64,000 nucleotides of DNA from Pristionchus mayeri (Eukaryota; Nematoda; Chromadorea; Rhabditida; Neodiplogasteridae): NCBI GenBank assembly GCA_036245805.1, contig BTRK01000005.1, positions 1,798,001 through 1,862,000 on the forward strand, given 5' to 3'. Position 1 is the first letter of the stretch, and every line of letters begins with the position of its first letter. Both the position numbers and the translations under genes were made by a program. The notes under the pieces were generated by a model. The model searched no databases. It worked only from the letters and a program-made list of their open reading frames with translations, and was not told where the DNA came from. Below, one piece after another: positions 47,495 through 60,117 of the stretch.

Positions 47495-49920
47495 TTAAGC
47501 TGGTGAGAGGACACTCCCAAAATTAGGTTGGTGAGAGGACACTCCCAAAGTTAAGCTGGTGAGAGGGCACTCCCAAAATTAAGCTGGTGAGAGGGCACTC
47601 CCAAAATTAAGCTGGTGAGAGGACACACCCATAATTAAGCTGGTGAGAGGACACTCCCAAAATTAGGTTGGTGAGAGGACACTCCCAAAATTAGGTTGGT
47701 GAGAGGACACTCCCAAAATTAAGCTGGTGAGAGGACACTCCCAAAATTAAGCTGGTGAGAGGGCACTCCCAAAATTAAGCTGGTGAAAGGACACACCCAA
47801 AATTAAGCTGGTGAGAGGACACTCCCAAAATTAGGTTGGTGAGAGGACACTCCCAAAATTAGGTTGGTGAGAGGACACACCCAAAATTAAGCTGGTGAGA
47901 GGACACACCCAAAATTAAGCTGGTGAGAGGACACTCCCAAAGTTAAGCTGGTGAGAGGACACACCCAAAATTAAGCTGGTGAGAGGACACACCCATAATT
48001 AAGCTGGTGAGAGGACACTCCCAAAATTAGGTTGGTGAGAGGACACTCCCAAAATTAGGTTGGTGAGAGGACACACCCAAAATTAAGCTGGTGAGAGGAC
48101 ACTCCCAAAGTTAAGCTGGTGAGAGGACACTCCCAAAATTAGGTTGGTGAGAGGACACTCCCAAAATTAGGTTGGTGAGAGGACACACCCAAAATTAGGT
48201 TGGTGAGAGGACACTCCCAAAATTAGGTTGGTGAGAGGATACACCCAAAATTAAGCTTGTGAGAGGACACACCCAAAATTAAGCTGGTGAGAGGACACAC
48301 CCAAAATTAAGCTGGTGAGAGGACACACCCATAATTAAGCTGGTGAGAGGACACACCCATAATTAAGCTGGTGAATTGGCACTCCCAAAATTAAGCTGGT
48401 GAGAGGACACTCCCAAAATTAAGCTGGTGAGAGGACACTCCCAAAATTAGGTTGGTGAGAGGACACACCCAAAATTAAGCTGGTGAGAGGACACACCCAA
48501 AATTAAGCTGGTGAGAGGACACACCCAAAATTAGGTTGGTGAGAGGACACACCCAAAATTAAGCTGGTGAGAGGACACACCCAAAATTAAGCTGGTGAGA
48601 GGACACTCCCAAAATTAGGTTGGTGAGAGGACACACCCAAAATTAAGCTGGTGAGAGGACACACCCAAAATTAAGCTGGTGAGAGGACACACCCAAAATT
48701 AGGTTGGTGAGAGGACACACCCAAAATTAAGCTGGTGAGAGGACGCACCCAAAATTAAGCTGGTGAGAGGACACTCCCAAAATTAGGTTGGTGAGAGGAC
48801 ACTCCCAAAGTTAAGCTGGTGAGAGGGCACTCCCAAAATTAAGCTGGTGAGAGGGCACTCCCAAAATTAAGCTGGTGAGAGGACACACCCATAATTAAGC
48901 TGGTGAGAGGACACTCCCAAAATTAGGTTGGTGAGAGGACACTCCCAAAATTAGGTTGGTGAGAGGACACTCCCAAAATTAAGCTGGTGAGAGGACACTC
49001 CCAAAATTAAGCTGGTGAGAGGGCACTCCCAAAATTAAGCTGGTGAAAGGACACACCCAAAATTAAGCTGGTGAGAGGACACTCCCAAAATTAGGTTGGT
49101 GAGAGGACACTCCCAAAATTAGGTTGGTGAGAGGACACACCCAAAATTAAGCTGGTGAGAGGACACACCCAAAATTAAGCTGGTGAGAGGACACTCCCAA
49201 AGTTAAGCTGGTGAGAGGACACACCCAAAATTAAGCTGGTGAGAGGACACACCCATAATTAAGCTGGTGAGAGGACACTCCCAAAATTAGGTTGGTGAGA
49301 GGACACTCCCAAAATTAGGTTGGTGAGAGGACACACCCAAAATTAAGCTGGTGAGAGGACACTCCCAAAGTTAAGCTGGTGAGAGGACACTCCCAAAATT
49401 AGGTTGGTGAGAGGACACTCCCAAAATTAGGTTGGTGAGAGGACACACCCAAAATTAGGTTGGTGAGAGGACACTCCCAAAATTAGGTTGGTGAGAGGAT
49501 ACACCCAAAATTAAGCTTGTGAGAGGACACACCCAAAATTAAGCTGGTGAGAGGACACACCCAAAATTAAGCTGGTGAGAGGACACACCCATAATTAAGC
49601 TGGTGAGAGGACACACCCATAATTAAGCTGGTGAATTGGCACTCCCAAAATTAAGCTGGTGAGAGGACACTCCCAAAATTAAGCTGGTGAGAGGACACTC
49701 CCAAAATTAGGTTGGTGAGAGGACACACCCAAAATTAAGCTGGTGAGAGGACACACCCAAAATTAAGCTGGTGAGAGGACACTCCCAAAATTAGGTTGGT
49801 GAGAGGACACACCCAAAATTAAGCTGGTGAGAGGACACACCCAAAATTAAGCTGGTGAGAGGACACACCCAAAATTAGGTTGGTGAGAGGACACACCCAA
49901 AATTAAGCTGGTGAGAGGAC
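47495..49920 (+). repeat. 45-unit (1,260-bp) tandem duplication
   Basis: Bases from 47,495 match those from 48,755 at an offset of 1,260 bp, through boundary units 48,374 and 49,634 and HindIII-type units 48,258 and 49,518. The left edge is a G28/A28 difference at 47,494 and 48,754. The first mismatch inside is A21 against T21 at 48,523 and 49,783. Another is at 48,607 and 49,867. Homology fades near 49,920. The event overlaps the right end of the 5.49-kb copy two, so it is probably younger than that duplication. Confidence 0.82.
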
Positions 49921-51631
49921 GCACCCAAAATTAAGCTGGTGAGAGGACACTCCCAAAATTAAGCTGGTGAGAGGACACTCCCAAAATTAGGTTGGTGAGA
50001 GGACACTCCCAAAATTAGGTTGGTGAGAGGACACTCCCAAAATTAGGTTGGTGAGAGGACACACCCAAAATTAAGCTGGTGAGAGGACACACCCAAAATT
50101 AAGCTGGTGAGAGGACACACCCAAAATTAAGCTGGTGAGAGGACACTCCCAAAATTAAGCTGGTGAGAGGGCACTCCCAAAGTTAAGCTGGTGAGAGGGC
50201 ACTCCCAAAATTAAGCTGGTGAGAGGACACTCCCAAAATTAGGTTGGTGAGAGGACACTCCCAAAATTAAGCTGGTGAGAGGACACTCCCAAAGTTAAGC
50301 TGGTGAGAGGGCACTCCCAAAATTAAGCTGGTGAGAGGGCACTCCCAAAATTAAGCTGGTGAGAGGACACACCCATAATTAAGCTGGTGAGAGGACACTC
50401 CCAAAATTAGGTTGGTGAGAGGACACTCCCAAAATTAGGTTGGTGAGAGGACACTCCCAAAATTAAGCTGGTGAGAGGACACTCCCAAAATTAAGCTGGT
50501 GAGAGGGCACTCCCAAAATTAAGCTGGTGAGAGGACACACCCATAATTAAGCTGGTGAGAGGACACTCCCAAAATTAGGTTGGTGAGAGGACACTCCCAA
50601 AATTAGGTTGGTGAGAGGACACACCCAAAATTAAGCTGGTGAGAGGACACTCCCAAAGTTAAGCTGGTGAGAGGACACTCCCAAAATTAGGTTGGTGAGA
50701 GGACACTCCCAAAATTAGGTTGGTGAGAGGACACACCCAAAATTAGGTTGGTGAGAGGACACTCCCAAAATTAGGTTGGTGAGAGGATACACCCAAAATT
50801 AAGCTTGTGAGAGGACACACCCAAAATTAAGCTGGTGAGAGGACACACCCAAAATTAAGCTGGTGAGAGGACACACCCATAATTAAGCTGGTGAGAGGAC
50901 ACACCCATAATTAAGCTGGTGAATTGGCACTCCCAAAATTAAGCTGGTGAGAGGACACTCCCAAAATTAAGCTGGTGAGAGGACACTCCCAAAATTAGGT
51001 TGGTGAGAGGACACACCCAAAATTAAGCTGGTGAGAGGACACACCCAAAATTAAGCTGGTGAGAGGACACACCCAAAATTAGGTTGGTGAGAGGACACAC
51101 CCAAAATTAAGCTGGTGAGAGGACACACCCAAAATTAAGCTGGTGAGAGGACACTCCCAAAATTAGGTTGGTGAGAGGACACACCCAAAATTAAGCTGGT
51201 GAGAGGACACACCCAAAATTAAGCTGGTGAGAGGACACACCCAAAATTAGGTTGGTGAGAGGACACACCCAAAATTAAGCTGGTGAGAGGACGCACCCAA
51301 AATTAAGCTGGTGAGAGGACATTCCCAAAATTAAGCTGGTGAGAGGACACTCCCAAAATTAGGTTGGTGAGAGGACACTCCCAAAATTAGGTTGGTGAGA
51401 GGACACTCCCAAAATTAGGTTGGTGAGAGGACACACCCAAAATTAAGCTGGTGAGAGGACACACCCAAAATTAAGCTGGTGAGAGGACACACCCAAAATT
51501 AAGCTGGTGAGAGGACACTCCCAAAATTAAGCTGGTGAGAGGGCACTCCCAAAGTTAAGCTGGTGAGAGGGCACTCCCAAAATTAAGCTGGTGAGAGGAC
51601 ACTCCCAAAATTAGGTTGGTGAGAGGACACT

Positions 51632-54600
51632 CCCAAAATTAAGCTGGTGAGAGGACACTCCCAAAGTTAAGCTGGTGAGAGGGCACTCCCAAAATTAAGC
51701 TGGTGAGAGGGCACTCCCAAAATTAAGCTGGTGAGAGGACACACCCATAATTAAGCTGGTGAGAGGACACTCCCAAAATTAGGTTGGTGAGAGGACACTC
51801 CCAAAATTAGGTTGGTGAGAGGACACTCCCAAAATTAAGCTGGTGAGAGGACACTCCCAAAATTAAGCTGGTGAGAGGGCACTCCCAAAATTAAGCTGGT
51901 GAAAGGACACACCCAAAATTAAGCTGGTGAGAGGACACTCCCAAAATTAGGTTGGTGAGAGGACACTCCCAAAATTAGGTTGGTGAGAGGACACACCCAA
52001 AATTAAGCTGGTGAGAGGACACACCCAAAATTAAGCTGGTGAGAGGACACTCCCAAAGTTAAGCTGGTGAGAGGACACACCCAAAATTAAGCTGGTGAGA
52101 GGACACACCCATAATTAAGCTGGTGAGAGGACACTCCCAAAATTAGGTTGGTGAGAGGACACTCCCAAAATTAGGTTGGTGAGAGGACACACCCAAAATT
52201 AAGCTGGTGAGAGGACACTCCCAAAGTTAAGCTGGTGAGAGGACACTCCCAAAATTAGGTTGGTGAGAGGACACTCCCAAAATTAGGTTGGTGAGAGGAC
52301 ACACCCAAAATTAGGTTGGTGAGAGGACACTCCCAAAATTAGGTTGGTGAGAGGATACACCCAAAATTAAGCTTGTGAGAGGACACACCCAAAATTAAGC
52401 TGGTGAGAGGACACACCCAAAATTAAGCTGGTGAGAGGACACACCCATAATTAAGCTGGTGAGAGGACACACCCATAATTAAGCTGGTGAATTGGCACTC
52501 CCAAAATTAAGCTGGTGAGAGGACACTCCCAAAATTAAGCTGGTGAGAGGACACTCCCAAAATTAGGTTGGTGAGAGGACACACCCAAAATTAAGCTGGT
52601 GAGAGGACACACCCAAAATTAAGCTGGTGAGAGGACACACCCAAAATTAGGTTGGTGAGAGGACACACCCAAAATTAAGCTGGTGAGAGGACACACCCAA
52701 AATTAAGCTGGTGAGAGGACACTCCCAAAATTAGGTTGGTGAGAGGACACACCCAAAATTAAGCTGGTGAGAGGACACACCCAAAATTAAGCTGGTGAGA
52801 GGACACACCCAAAATTAGGTTGGTGAGAGGACACACCCAAAATTAAGCTGGTGAGAGGACACACCCAAAATTAAGCTGGTGAGAGGACACTCCCAAAATT
52901 AAGCTGGTGAGAGGACACTCCCAAAATTAGGTTGGTGAGAGGACACTCCCAAAATTAGGTTGGTGAGAGGACACTCCCAAAATTAGGTTGGTGAGAGGAC
53001 ACACCCAAAATTAAGCTGGTGAGAGGACACACCCAAAATTAAGCTGGTGAGAGGACACACCCAAAATTAAGCTGGTGAGAGGACACTCCCAAAATTAAGC
53101 TGGTGAGAGGGCACTCCCAAAGTTAAGCTGGTGAGAGGGCACTCCCAAAATTAAGCTGGTGAGAGGACACTCCCAAAATTAGGTTGGTGAGAGGACACTC
53201 CCAAAATTAAGCTGGTGAGAGGACACTCCCAAAATTAAGCTGGTGAGAGGACACTCCCAAAATTAAGCTGGTGAAAGGACACACCCAAAATTAAGCTGGT
53301 GAGAGGACACACCCAAAATTAAGCTGGTGAGAGGGCACTCCCAAAGTTAAGCTGGTGAGAGGACACTCCCAAAATTAGGTTGGTGAGAGGACACTCCCAA
53401 AGTTAAGCTGGTGAGAGGGCACTCCCAAAATTAAGCTGGTGAGAGGGCACTCCCAAAATTAAGCTGGTGAGAGGGCACTCCCAAAGTTAAGCTGGTGAGA
53501 GGACACTCCCAAAATTAGGTTGGTGAGAGGACACTCCCAAAATTAGGTTGGTGAGAGGACACTCCCAAAATTAAGCTGGTGAGAGGACACACCCAAAATT
53601 AAGCTGGTGAGAGGACACTCCCAAAGTTAAGCTGGTGAGAGGACACTCCCAAAATTAGGTTGGTGAGAGGACACTCCCAAAATTAGGTTGGTGAGAGGAC
53701 ACACCCAAAATTAGGTTGGTGAGAGGACACACCCAAAATTAGGTTGGTGAGAGGACACTCCCAAAATTAGGTTGGTGAGAGGACACACCCAAAATTAAGC
53801 TGGTGAGAGGACACTCCCAAAGTTAAGCTGGTGAGAGGACACTCCCAAAATTAGGTTGGTGAGAGGACACTCCCAAAATTAGGTTGGTGAGAGGGCACAC
53901 CCAAAATTAGGTTGGTGAGAGGACACTCCCAAAATTAGGTTGGTGAGAGGATACACCCAAAATTAAGCTTGTGAGAGGACACACCCAAAATTAAGCTGGT
54001 GAGAGGACACACCCAAAATTAAGCTGGTGAGAGGACACTCCCAAAGTTAAGCTGGTGAGAGGGCACTCCCAAAATTAAGCTGGTGAGAGGGCACTCCCAA
54101 AATTAAGCTGGTGAGAGGACACACCCATAATTAAGCTGGTGAGAGGACACTCCCAAAATTAGGTTGGTGAGAGGACACTCCCAAAATTAGGTTGGTGAGA
54201 GGACACTCCCAAAATTAAGCTGGTGAGAGGACACTCCCAAAATTAAGCTGGTGAGAGGGCACTCCCAAAATTAAGCTGGTGAAAGGACACACCCAAAATT
54301 AAGCTGGTGAGAGGACACTCCCAAAATTAGGTTGGTGAGAGGACACTCCCAAAATTAGGTTGGTGAGAGGACACACCCAAAATTAAGCTGGTGAGAGGAC
54401 ACACCCAAAATTAAGCTGGTGAGAGGACACTCCCAAAGTTAAGCTGGTGAGAGGACACACCCAAAATTAAGCTGGTGAGAGGACACACCCATAATTAAGC
54501 TGGTGAGAGGACACTCCCAAAATTAGGTTGGTGAGAGGACACTCCCAAAATTAGGTTGGTGAGAGGACACACCCAAAATTAAGCTGGTGAGAGGACACTC

Positions 54601-56418
54601 CCAAAGTTAAGCTGGTGAGAGGACACTCCCAAAATTAGGTTGGTGAGAGGACACTCCCAAAATTAGGTTGGTGAGAGGACACACCCAAAATTAGGTTGGT
54701 GAGAGGACACTCCCAAAATTAGGTTGGTGAGAGGATACACCCAAAATTAAGCTTGTGAGAGGACACACCCAAAATTAAGCTGGTGAGAGGACACACCCAA
54801 AATTAAGCTGGTGAGAGGACACACCCATAATTAAGCTGGTGAGAGGACACACCCATAATTAAGCTGGTGAATTGGCACTCCCAAAATTAAGCTGGTGAGA
54901 GGACACTCCCAAAATTAAGCTGGTGAGAGGACACTCCCAAAATTAGGTTGGTGAGAGGACACACCCAAAATTAAGCTGGTGAGAGGACACACCCAAAATT
55001 AAGCTGGTGAGAGGACACACCCAAAATTAGGTTGGTGAGAGGACACACCCAAAATTAAGCTGGTGAGAGGACACACCCAAAATTAAGCTGGTGAGAGGAC
55101 ACTCCCAAAATTAGGTTGGTGAGAGGACACACCCAAAATTAAGCTGGTGAGAGGACACACCCAAAATTAAGCTGGTGAGAGGACACACCCAAAATTAGGT
55201 TGGTGAGAGGACACACCCAAAATTAAGCTGGTGAGAGGACACACCCAAAATTAAGCTGGTGAGAGGACACTCCCAAAATTAAGCTGGTGAGAGGACACTC
55301 CCAAAATTAGGTTGGTGAGAGGACACTCCCAAAATTAGGTTGGTGAGAGGACACTCCCAAAATTAGGTTGGTGAGAGGACACACCCAAAATTAAGCTGGT
55401 GAGAGGACACACCCAAAATTAAGCTGGTGAGAGGACACACCCAAAATTAAGCTGGTGAGAGGACACTCCCAAAATTAAGCTGGTGAGAGGGCACTCCCAA
55501 AGTTAAGCTGGTGAGAGGGCACTCCCAAAATTAAGCTGGTGAGAGGACACTCCCAAAATTAGGTTGGTGAGAGGACACTCCCAAAATTAAGCTGGTGAGA
55601 GGACACTCCCAAAATTAAGCTGGTGAGAGGACACTCCCAAAATTAAGCTGGTGAAAGGACACACCCAAAATTAAGCTGGTGAGAGGACACACCCAAAATT
55701 AAGCTGGTGAGAGGGCACTCCCAAAGTTAAGCTGGTGAGAGGACACTCCCAAAATTAGGTTGGTGAGAGGACACTCCCAAAGTTAAGCTGGTGAGAGGGC
55801 ACTCCCAAAATTAAGCTGGTGAGAGGGCACTCCCAAAATTAAGCTGGTGAGAGGGCACTCCCAAAGTTAAGCTGGTGAGAGGACACTCCCAAAATTAGGT
55901 TGGTGAGAGGACACTCCCAAAATTAGGTTGGTGAGAGGACACTCCCAAAATTAAGCTGGTGAGAGGACACACCCAAAATTAAGCTGGTGAGAGGACACTC
56001 CCAAAGTTAAGCTGGTGAGAGGACACTCCCAAAATTAGGTTGGTGAGAGGACACTCCCAAAATTAGGTTGGTGAGAGGACACACCCAAAATTAGGTTGGT
56101 GAGAGGACACACCCAAAATTAGGTTGGTGAGAGGACACTCCCAAAATTAGGTTGGTGAGAGGACACACCCAAAATTAAGCTGGTGAGAGGACACTCCCAA
56201 AGTTAAGCTGGTGAGAGGACACTCCCAAAATTAGGTTGGTGAGAGGACACTCCCAAAATTAGGTTGGTGAGAGGGCACACCCAAAATTAGGTTGGTGAGA
56301 GGACACTCCCAAAATTAGGTTGGTGAGAGGATACACCCAAAATTAAGCTTGTGAGAGGACACACCCAAAATTAAGCTGGTGAGAGGACACACCCAAAATT
56401 AAGCTGGTGAGAGGACAC
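51632..56418 (+). repeat. 85-unit (2,380-bp) tandem duplication
   Basis: Copy one is 51,632-54,011 and copy two is 54,012-56,391, with homology continuing to 56,418. The left edge is T/A at 51,631 and 54,011. The right edge is T/A at 54,039 and 56,419. Corresponding marks are the HindIII-type units 52,374 and 54,754, and 53,970 and 56,350, the boundary units 52,490 and 54,870, and GAGGGCACACCC near 53,897 and 56,277. The junction at about 54,012-54,038 cuts through a boundary module: the AAGCTT unit at 53,970 is not followed by its usual GTGAATTGG unit 116 bp later. This is direct evidence of an exchange out of register. Confidence 0.92.
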
Positions 56419-59400
56419 ACCCATAATTAAGCTGGTGAGAGGACACACCCATAATTAAGCTGGTGAATTGGCACTCCCAAAATTAAGCTGGTGAGAGGAC
56501 ACTCCCAAAATTAAGCTGGTGAGAGGACACTCCCAAAATTAGGTTGGTGAGAGGACACACCCAAAATTAAGCTGGTGAGAGGACACACCCAAAATTAAGC
56601 TGGTGAGAGGACACACCCAAAATTAGGTTGGTGAGAGGACACACCCAAAATTAAGCTGGTGAGAGGACACACCCAAAATTAAGCTGGTGAGAGGGCACTC
56701 CCAAAATTAAGCTGGTGAGAGGGCACTCCCAAAATTAAGCTGGTGAGAGGGCACTCCCAAAGTTAAGCTGGTGAGAGGACACTCCCAAAATTAGGTTGGT
56801 GAGAGGACACTCCCAAAATTAGGTTGGTGAGAGGACACTCCCAAAATTAAGCTGGTGAGAGGACACACCCAAAATTAAGCTGGTGAGAGGACACTCCCAA
56901 AGTTAAGCTGGTGAGAGGACACTCCCAAAATTAGGTTGGTGAGAGGACACTCCCAAAATTAGGTTGGTGAGAGGACACACCCAAAATTAGGTTGGTGAGA
57001 GGACACTCCCAAAATTAGGTTGGTGAGAGGACACACCCAAAATTAAGCTGGTGAGAGGACACTCCCAAAGTTAAGCTGGTGAGAGGACACTCCCAAAATT
57101 AGGTTGGTGAGAGGACACTCCCAAAATTAGGTTGGTGAGAGGACACACCCAAAATTAGGTTGGTGAGAGGACACTCCCAAAATTAGGTTGGTGAGAGGAT
57201 ACACCCAAAATTAAGCTTGTGAGAGGACACACCCAAAATTAAGCTGGTGAGAGGACACACCCAAAATTAAGCTGGTGAGAGGACACACCCATAATTAAGC
57301 TGGTGAATTGGCACTCCCAAAATTAAGCTGGTGAGAGGACACTCCCAAAATTAAGCTGGTGAGAGGACACTCCCAAAATTAGGTTGGTGAGAGGACACAC
57401 CCAAAATTAAGCTGGTGAGAGGACACACCCAAAATTAAGCTGGTGAGAGGACACACCCAAAATTAGGTTGGTGAGAGGACACACCCAAAATTAAGCTGGT
57501 GAGAGGACACACCCAAAATTAAGCTGGTGAGAGGACACTCCCAAAATTAGGTTGGTGAGAGGACACACCCAAAATTAAGCTGGTGAGAGGACACACCCAA
57601 AATTAAGCTGGTGAGAGGACACACCCAAAATTAGGTTGGTGAGAGGACACACCCAAAATTAAGCTGGTGAGAGGACACACCCAAAATTAAGCTGGTGAGA
57701 GGACACTCCCAAAATTAAGCTGGTGAGAGGACACTCCCAAAATTAGGTTGGTGAGAGGACACTCCCAAAATTAGGTTGGTGAGAGGACACTCCCAAAATT
57801 AGGTTGGTGAGAGGACACACCCAAAATTAAGCTGGTGAGAGGACACACCCAAAATTAAGCTGGTGAGAGGACACACCCAAAATTAAGCTGGTGAGAGGAC
57901 ACTCCCAAAATTAAGCTGGTGAGAGGACACTCCCAAAATTAGGTTGGTGAGAGGACACTCCCAAAATTAAGCTGGTGAGAGGACACTCCCAAAATTAAGC
58001 TGGTGAGAGGGCACTCCCAAAATTAAGCTGGTGAAAGGACACACCCAAAATTAAGCTGGTGAGAGGACACACCCAAAATTAAGCTGGTGAGAGGGCACTC
58101 CCAAAGTTAAGCGGGTGAGAGGACACTCCCAAAATTAGGTTGGTGAGAGGACACACCCAAAATTAAGCTGGTGAGAGGACACACCCAAAATTAAGCTGGT
58201 GAGAGGACACACCCAAAATTAAGCTGGTGAGAGGACACTCCCAAAATTAAGCTGGTGAGAGGACACTCCCAAAATTAGGTTGGTGAGAGGACACTCCCAA
58301 AATTAAGCTGGTGAGAGGACACTCCCAAAATTAAGCTGGTGAGAGGGCACTCCCAAAATTAAGCTGGTGAAAGGACACACCCAAAATTAAGCTGGTGAGA
58401 GGACACACCCAAAATTAAGCTGGTGAGAGGGCACTCCCAAAGTTAAGCTGGTGAGAGGACACTCCCAAAATTAGGTTGGTGAGAGGACACACCCAAAATT
58501 AAGCTGGTGAGAGGACACACCCAAAATTAAGCTGGTGAGAGGACACACCCAAAATTAAGCTGGTGAGAGGACACTCCCAAAATTAAGCTGGTGAGAGGGC
58601 ACTCCCAAAGTTAAGCTGGTGAGAGGGCACTCCCAAAATTAAGCTGGTGAGAGGACACTCCCAAAATTAGGTTGGTGAGAGGACACTCCCAAAATTAAGC
58701 TGGTGAGAGGACACTCCCAAAATTAAGCTGGTGAGAGGGCACTCCCAAAATTAAGCTGGTGAAAGGACACACCCAAAATTAAGCTGGTGAGAGGACACAC
58801 CCAAAATTAAGCTGGTGAGAGGGCACTCCCAAAGTTAAGCTGGTGAGAGGACACTCCCAAAATTAGGTTGGTGAGAGGACACTCCCAAAGTTAAGCTGGT
58901 GAGAGGGCACTCCCAAAATTAAGCTGGTGAGAGGGCACTCCCAAAATTAAGCTGGTGAGAGGGCACTCCCAAAGTTAAGCTGGTGAGAGGGCACTCCCAA
59001 AATTAAGCTGGTGAGAGGGCACTCCCAAAGTTAAGCTGGTGAGAGGGCACTCCCAAAATTAAGCTGGTGAGAGGACACTCCCAAAATTAGGTTGGTGAGA
59101 GGACACTCCCAAAATTAGGTTGGTGAGAGGACACTCACAAAATTAAGCTGGTGAGAGGACACTCCCAAAATTAAGCTGGTGAGAGGGCACTCCCAAAGTT
59201 AAGCTGGTGAGAGGACACTCCCAAAATTAGGTTGGTGAGAGGACACTCCCAAAGTTAAGCTGGTGAGAGGGCACTCCCAAAATTAAGCTGGTGAGAGGAC
59301 ACTCCCAAAATTAAGCTGGTGAGAGGACACTCCCAAAATTAAGCTGGTGAGAGGGCACTCCCAAAATTAAGCTGGTGAAAGGACACACCCAAAATTAAGC

Positions 59401-60117
59401 TGGTGAGAGGACACACCCAAAATTAAGCTGGTGAGAGGGCACTCCCAAAGTTAAGCTGGTGAGAGGACACTCCCAAAATTAGGTTGGTGAGAGGACACTC
59501 CCAAAGTTAAGCTGGTGAGAGGGCACTCCCAAAATTAAGCTGGTGAGAGGGCACTCCCAAAATTAAGCTGGTGAGAGGGCACTCCCAAAGTTAAGCTGGT
59601 GAGAGGACACTCCCAAAATTAGGTTGGTGAGAGGACACTCCCAAAATTAGGTTGGTGAGAGGACACTCCCAAAATTAAGCTGGTGAGAGGACACACCCAA
59701 AATTAAGCTGGTGAGAGGACACTCCCAAAGTTAAGCTGGTGAGAGGACACTCCCAAAATTAAGCTGGTGAGAGGGCACTCCCAAAATTAAGCTGGTGAGA
59801 GGACACTCCCAAAATTAGGTTGGTGAGAGGACACTCCCAAAATTAGGTTGGTGAGAGGACACTCCCAAAATTAGGTTGGTGAGAGGACACACCCAAAATT
59901 AAGCTGGTGAGAGGACACACCCAAAATTAAGCTGGTGAGAGGACACACCCAAAATTAAGCTGGTGAGAGGACACTCCCAAAATTAAGCTGGTGAGAGGGC
60001 ACTCCCAAAGTTAAGCTGGTGAGAGGGCACTCCCAAAATTAAGCTGGTGAGAGGACACTCCCAAAATTAGGTTGGTGAGAGGACACTCCCAAAATTAGGT
60101 TGGTGAGAGGACACTCA

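Larger units (their letters stand above)
37626..48579 (+). repeat. Array domain VI: tandem pair of about 5.5-kb segments
   Basis: This part is two adjacent near-identical segments, each holding several smaller HORs. Boundary units (GTGAATTGG) lie at 38,484, 39,857, 41,090, 41,678 and 42,911 in the first, and at 43,975, 45,320, 46,553, 47,141 and 48,374 in the second. Intervals in the first are 1,373, 1,233, 588 and 1,233 bp. In the second they are 1,345, 1,233, 588 and 1,233 bp. The 1,233-bp interval is 44 units plus one base and always contains one 29-bp unit. Within each segment the HOR is therefore itself repeated, giving at least three nested levels: 28 bp, about 1.2-1.4 kb and 5.5 kb. 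Confidence 0.92.
43117..48579 (+). repeat. Copy 2 of 5.49-kb tandem segmental duplication
   Basis: This segment is 5,463 bp, one 28-bp unit shorter than copy one. The offset is 5,491 bp up to about 44,680 and 5,463 bp after it. Homology to the start of copy one then continues to 48,617 and ends at 48,618, where this copy has TTAGG and the other TTAAG. The corresponding 29-bp units are at 44,160, 45,561 and 47,382. Rare marks carried by both include CACTGCC (near 38,831 and 44,322), GGTCACTACC (near 39,273 and 44,735) and GACGCACCC (41,461 and 46,924). In the lines compared I saw only the one-unit indel and the two-base change at 41,106 as differences, which implies a recent event or an assembly duplication. 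Confidence 0.92.
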
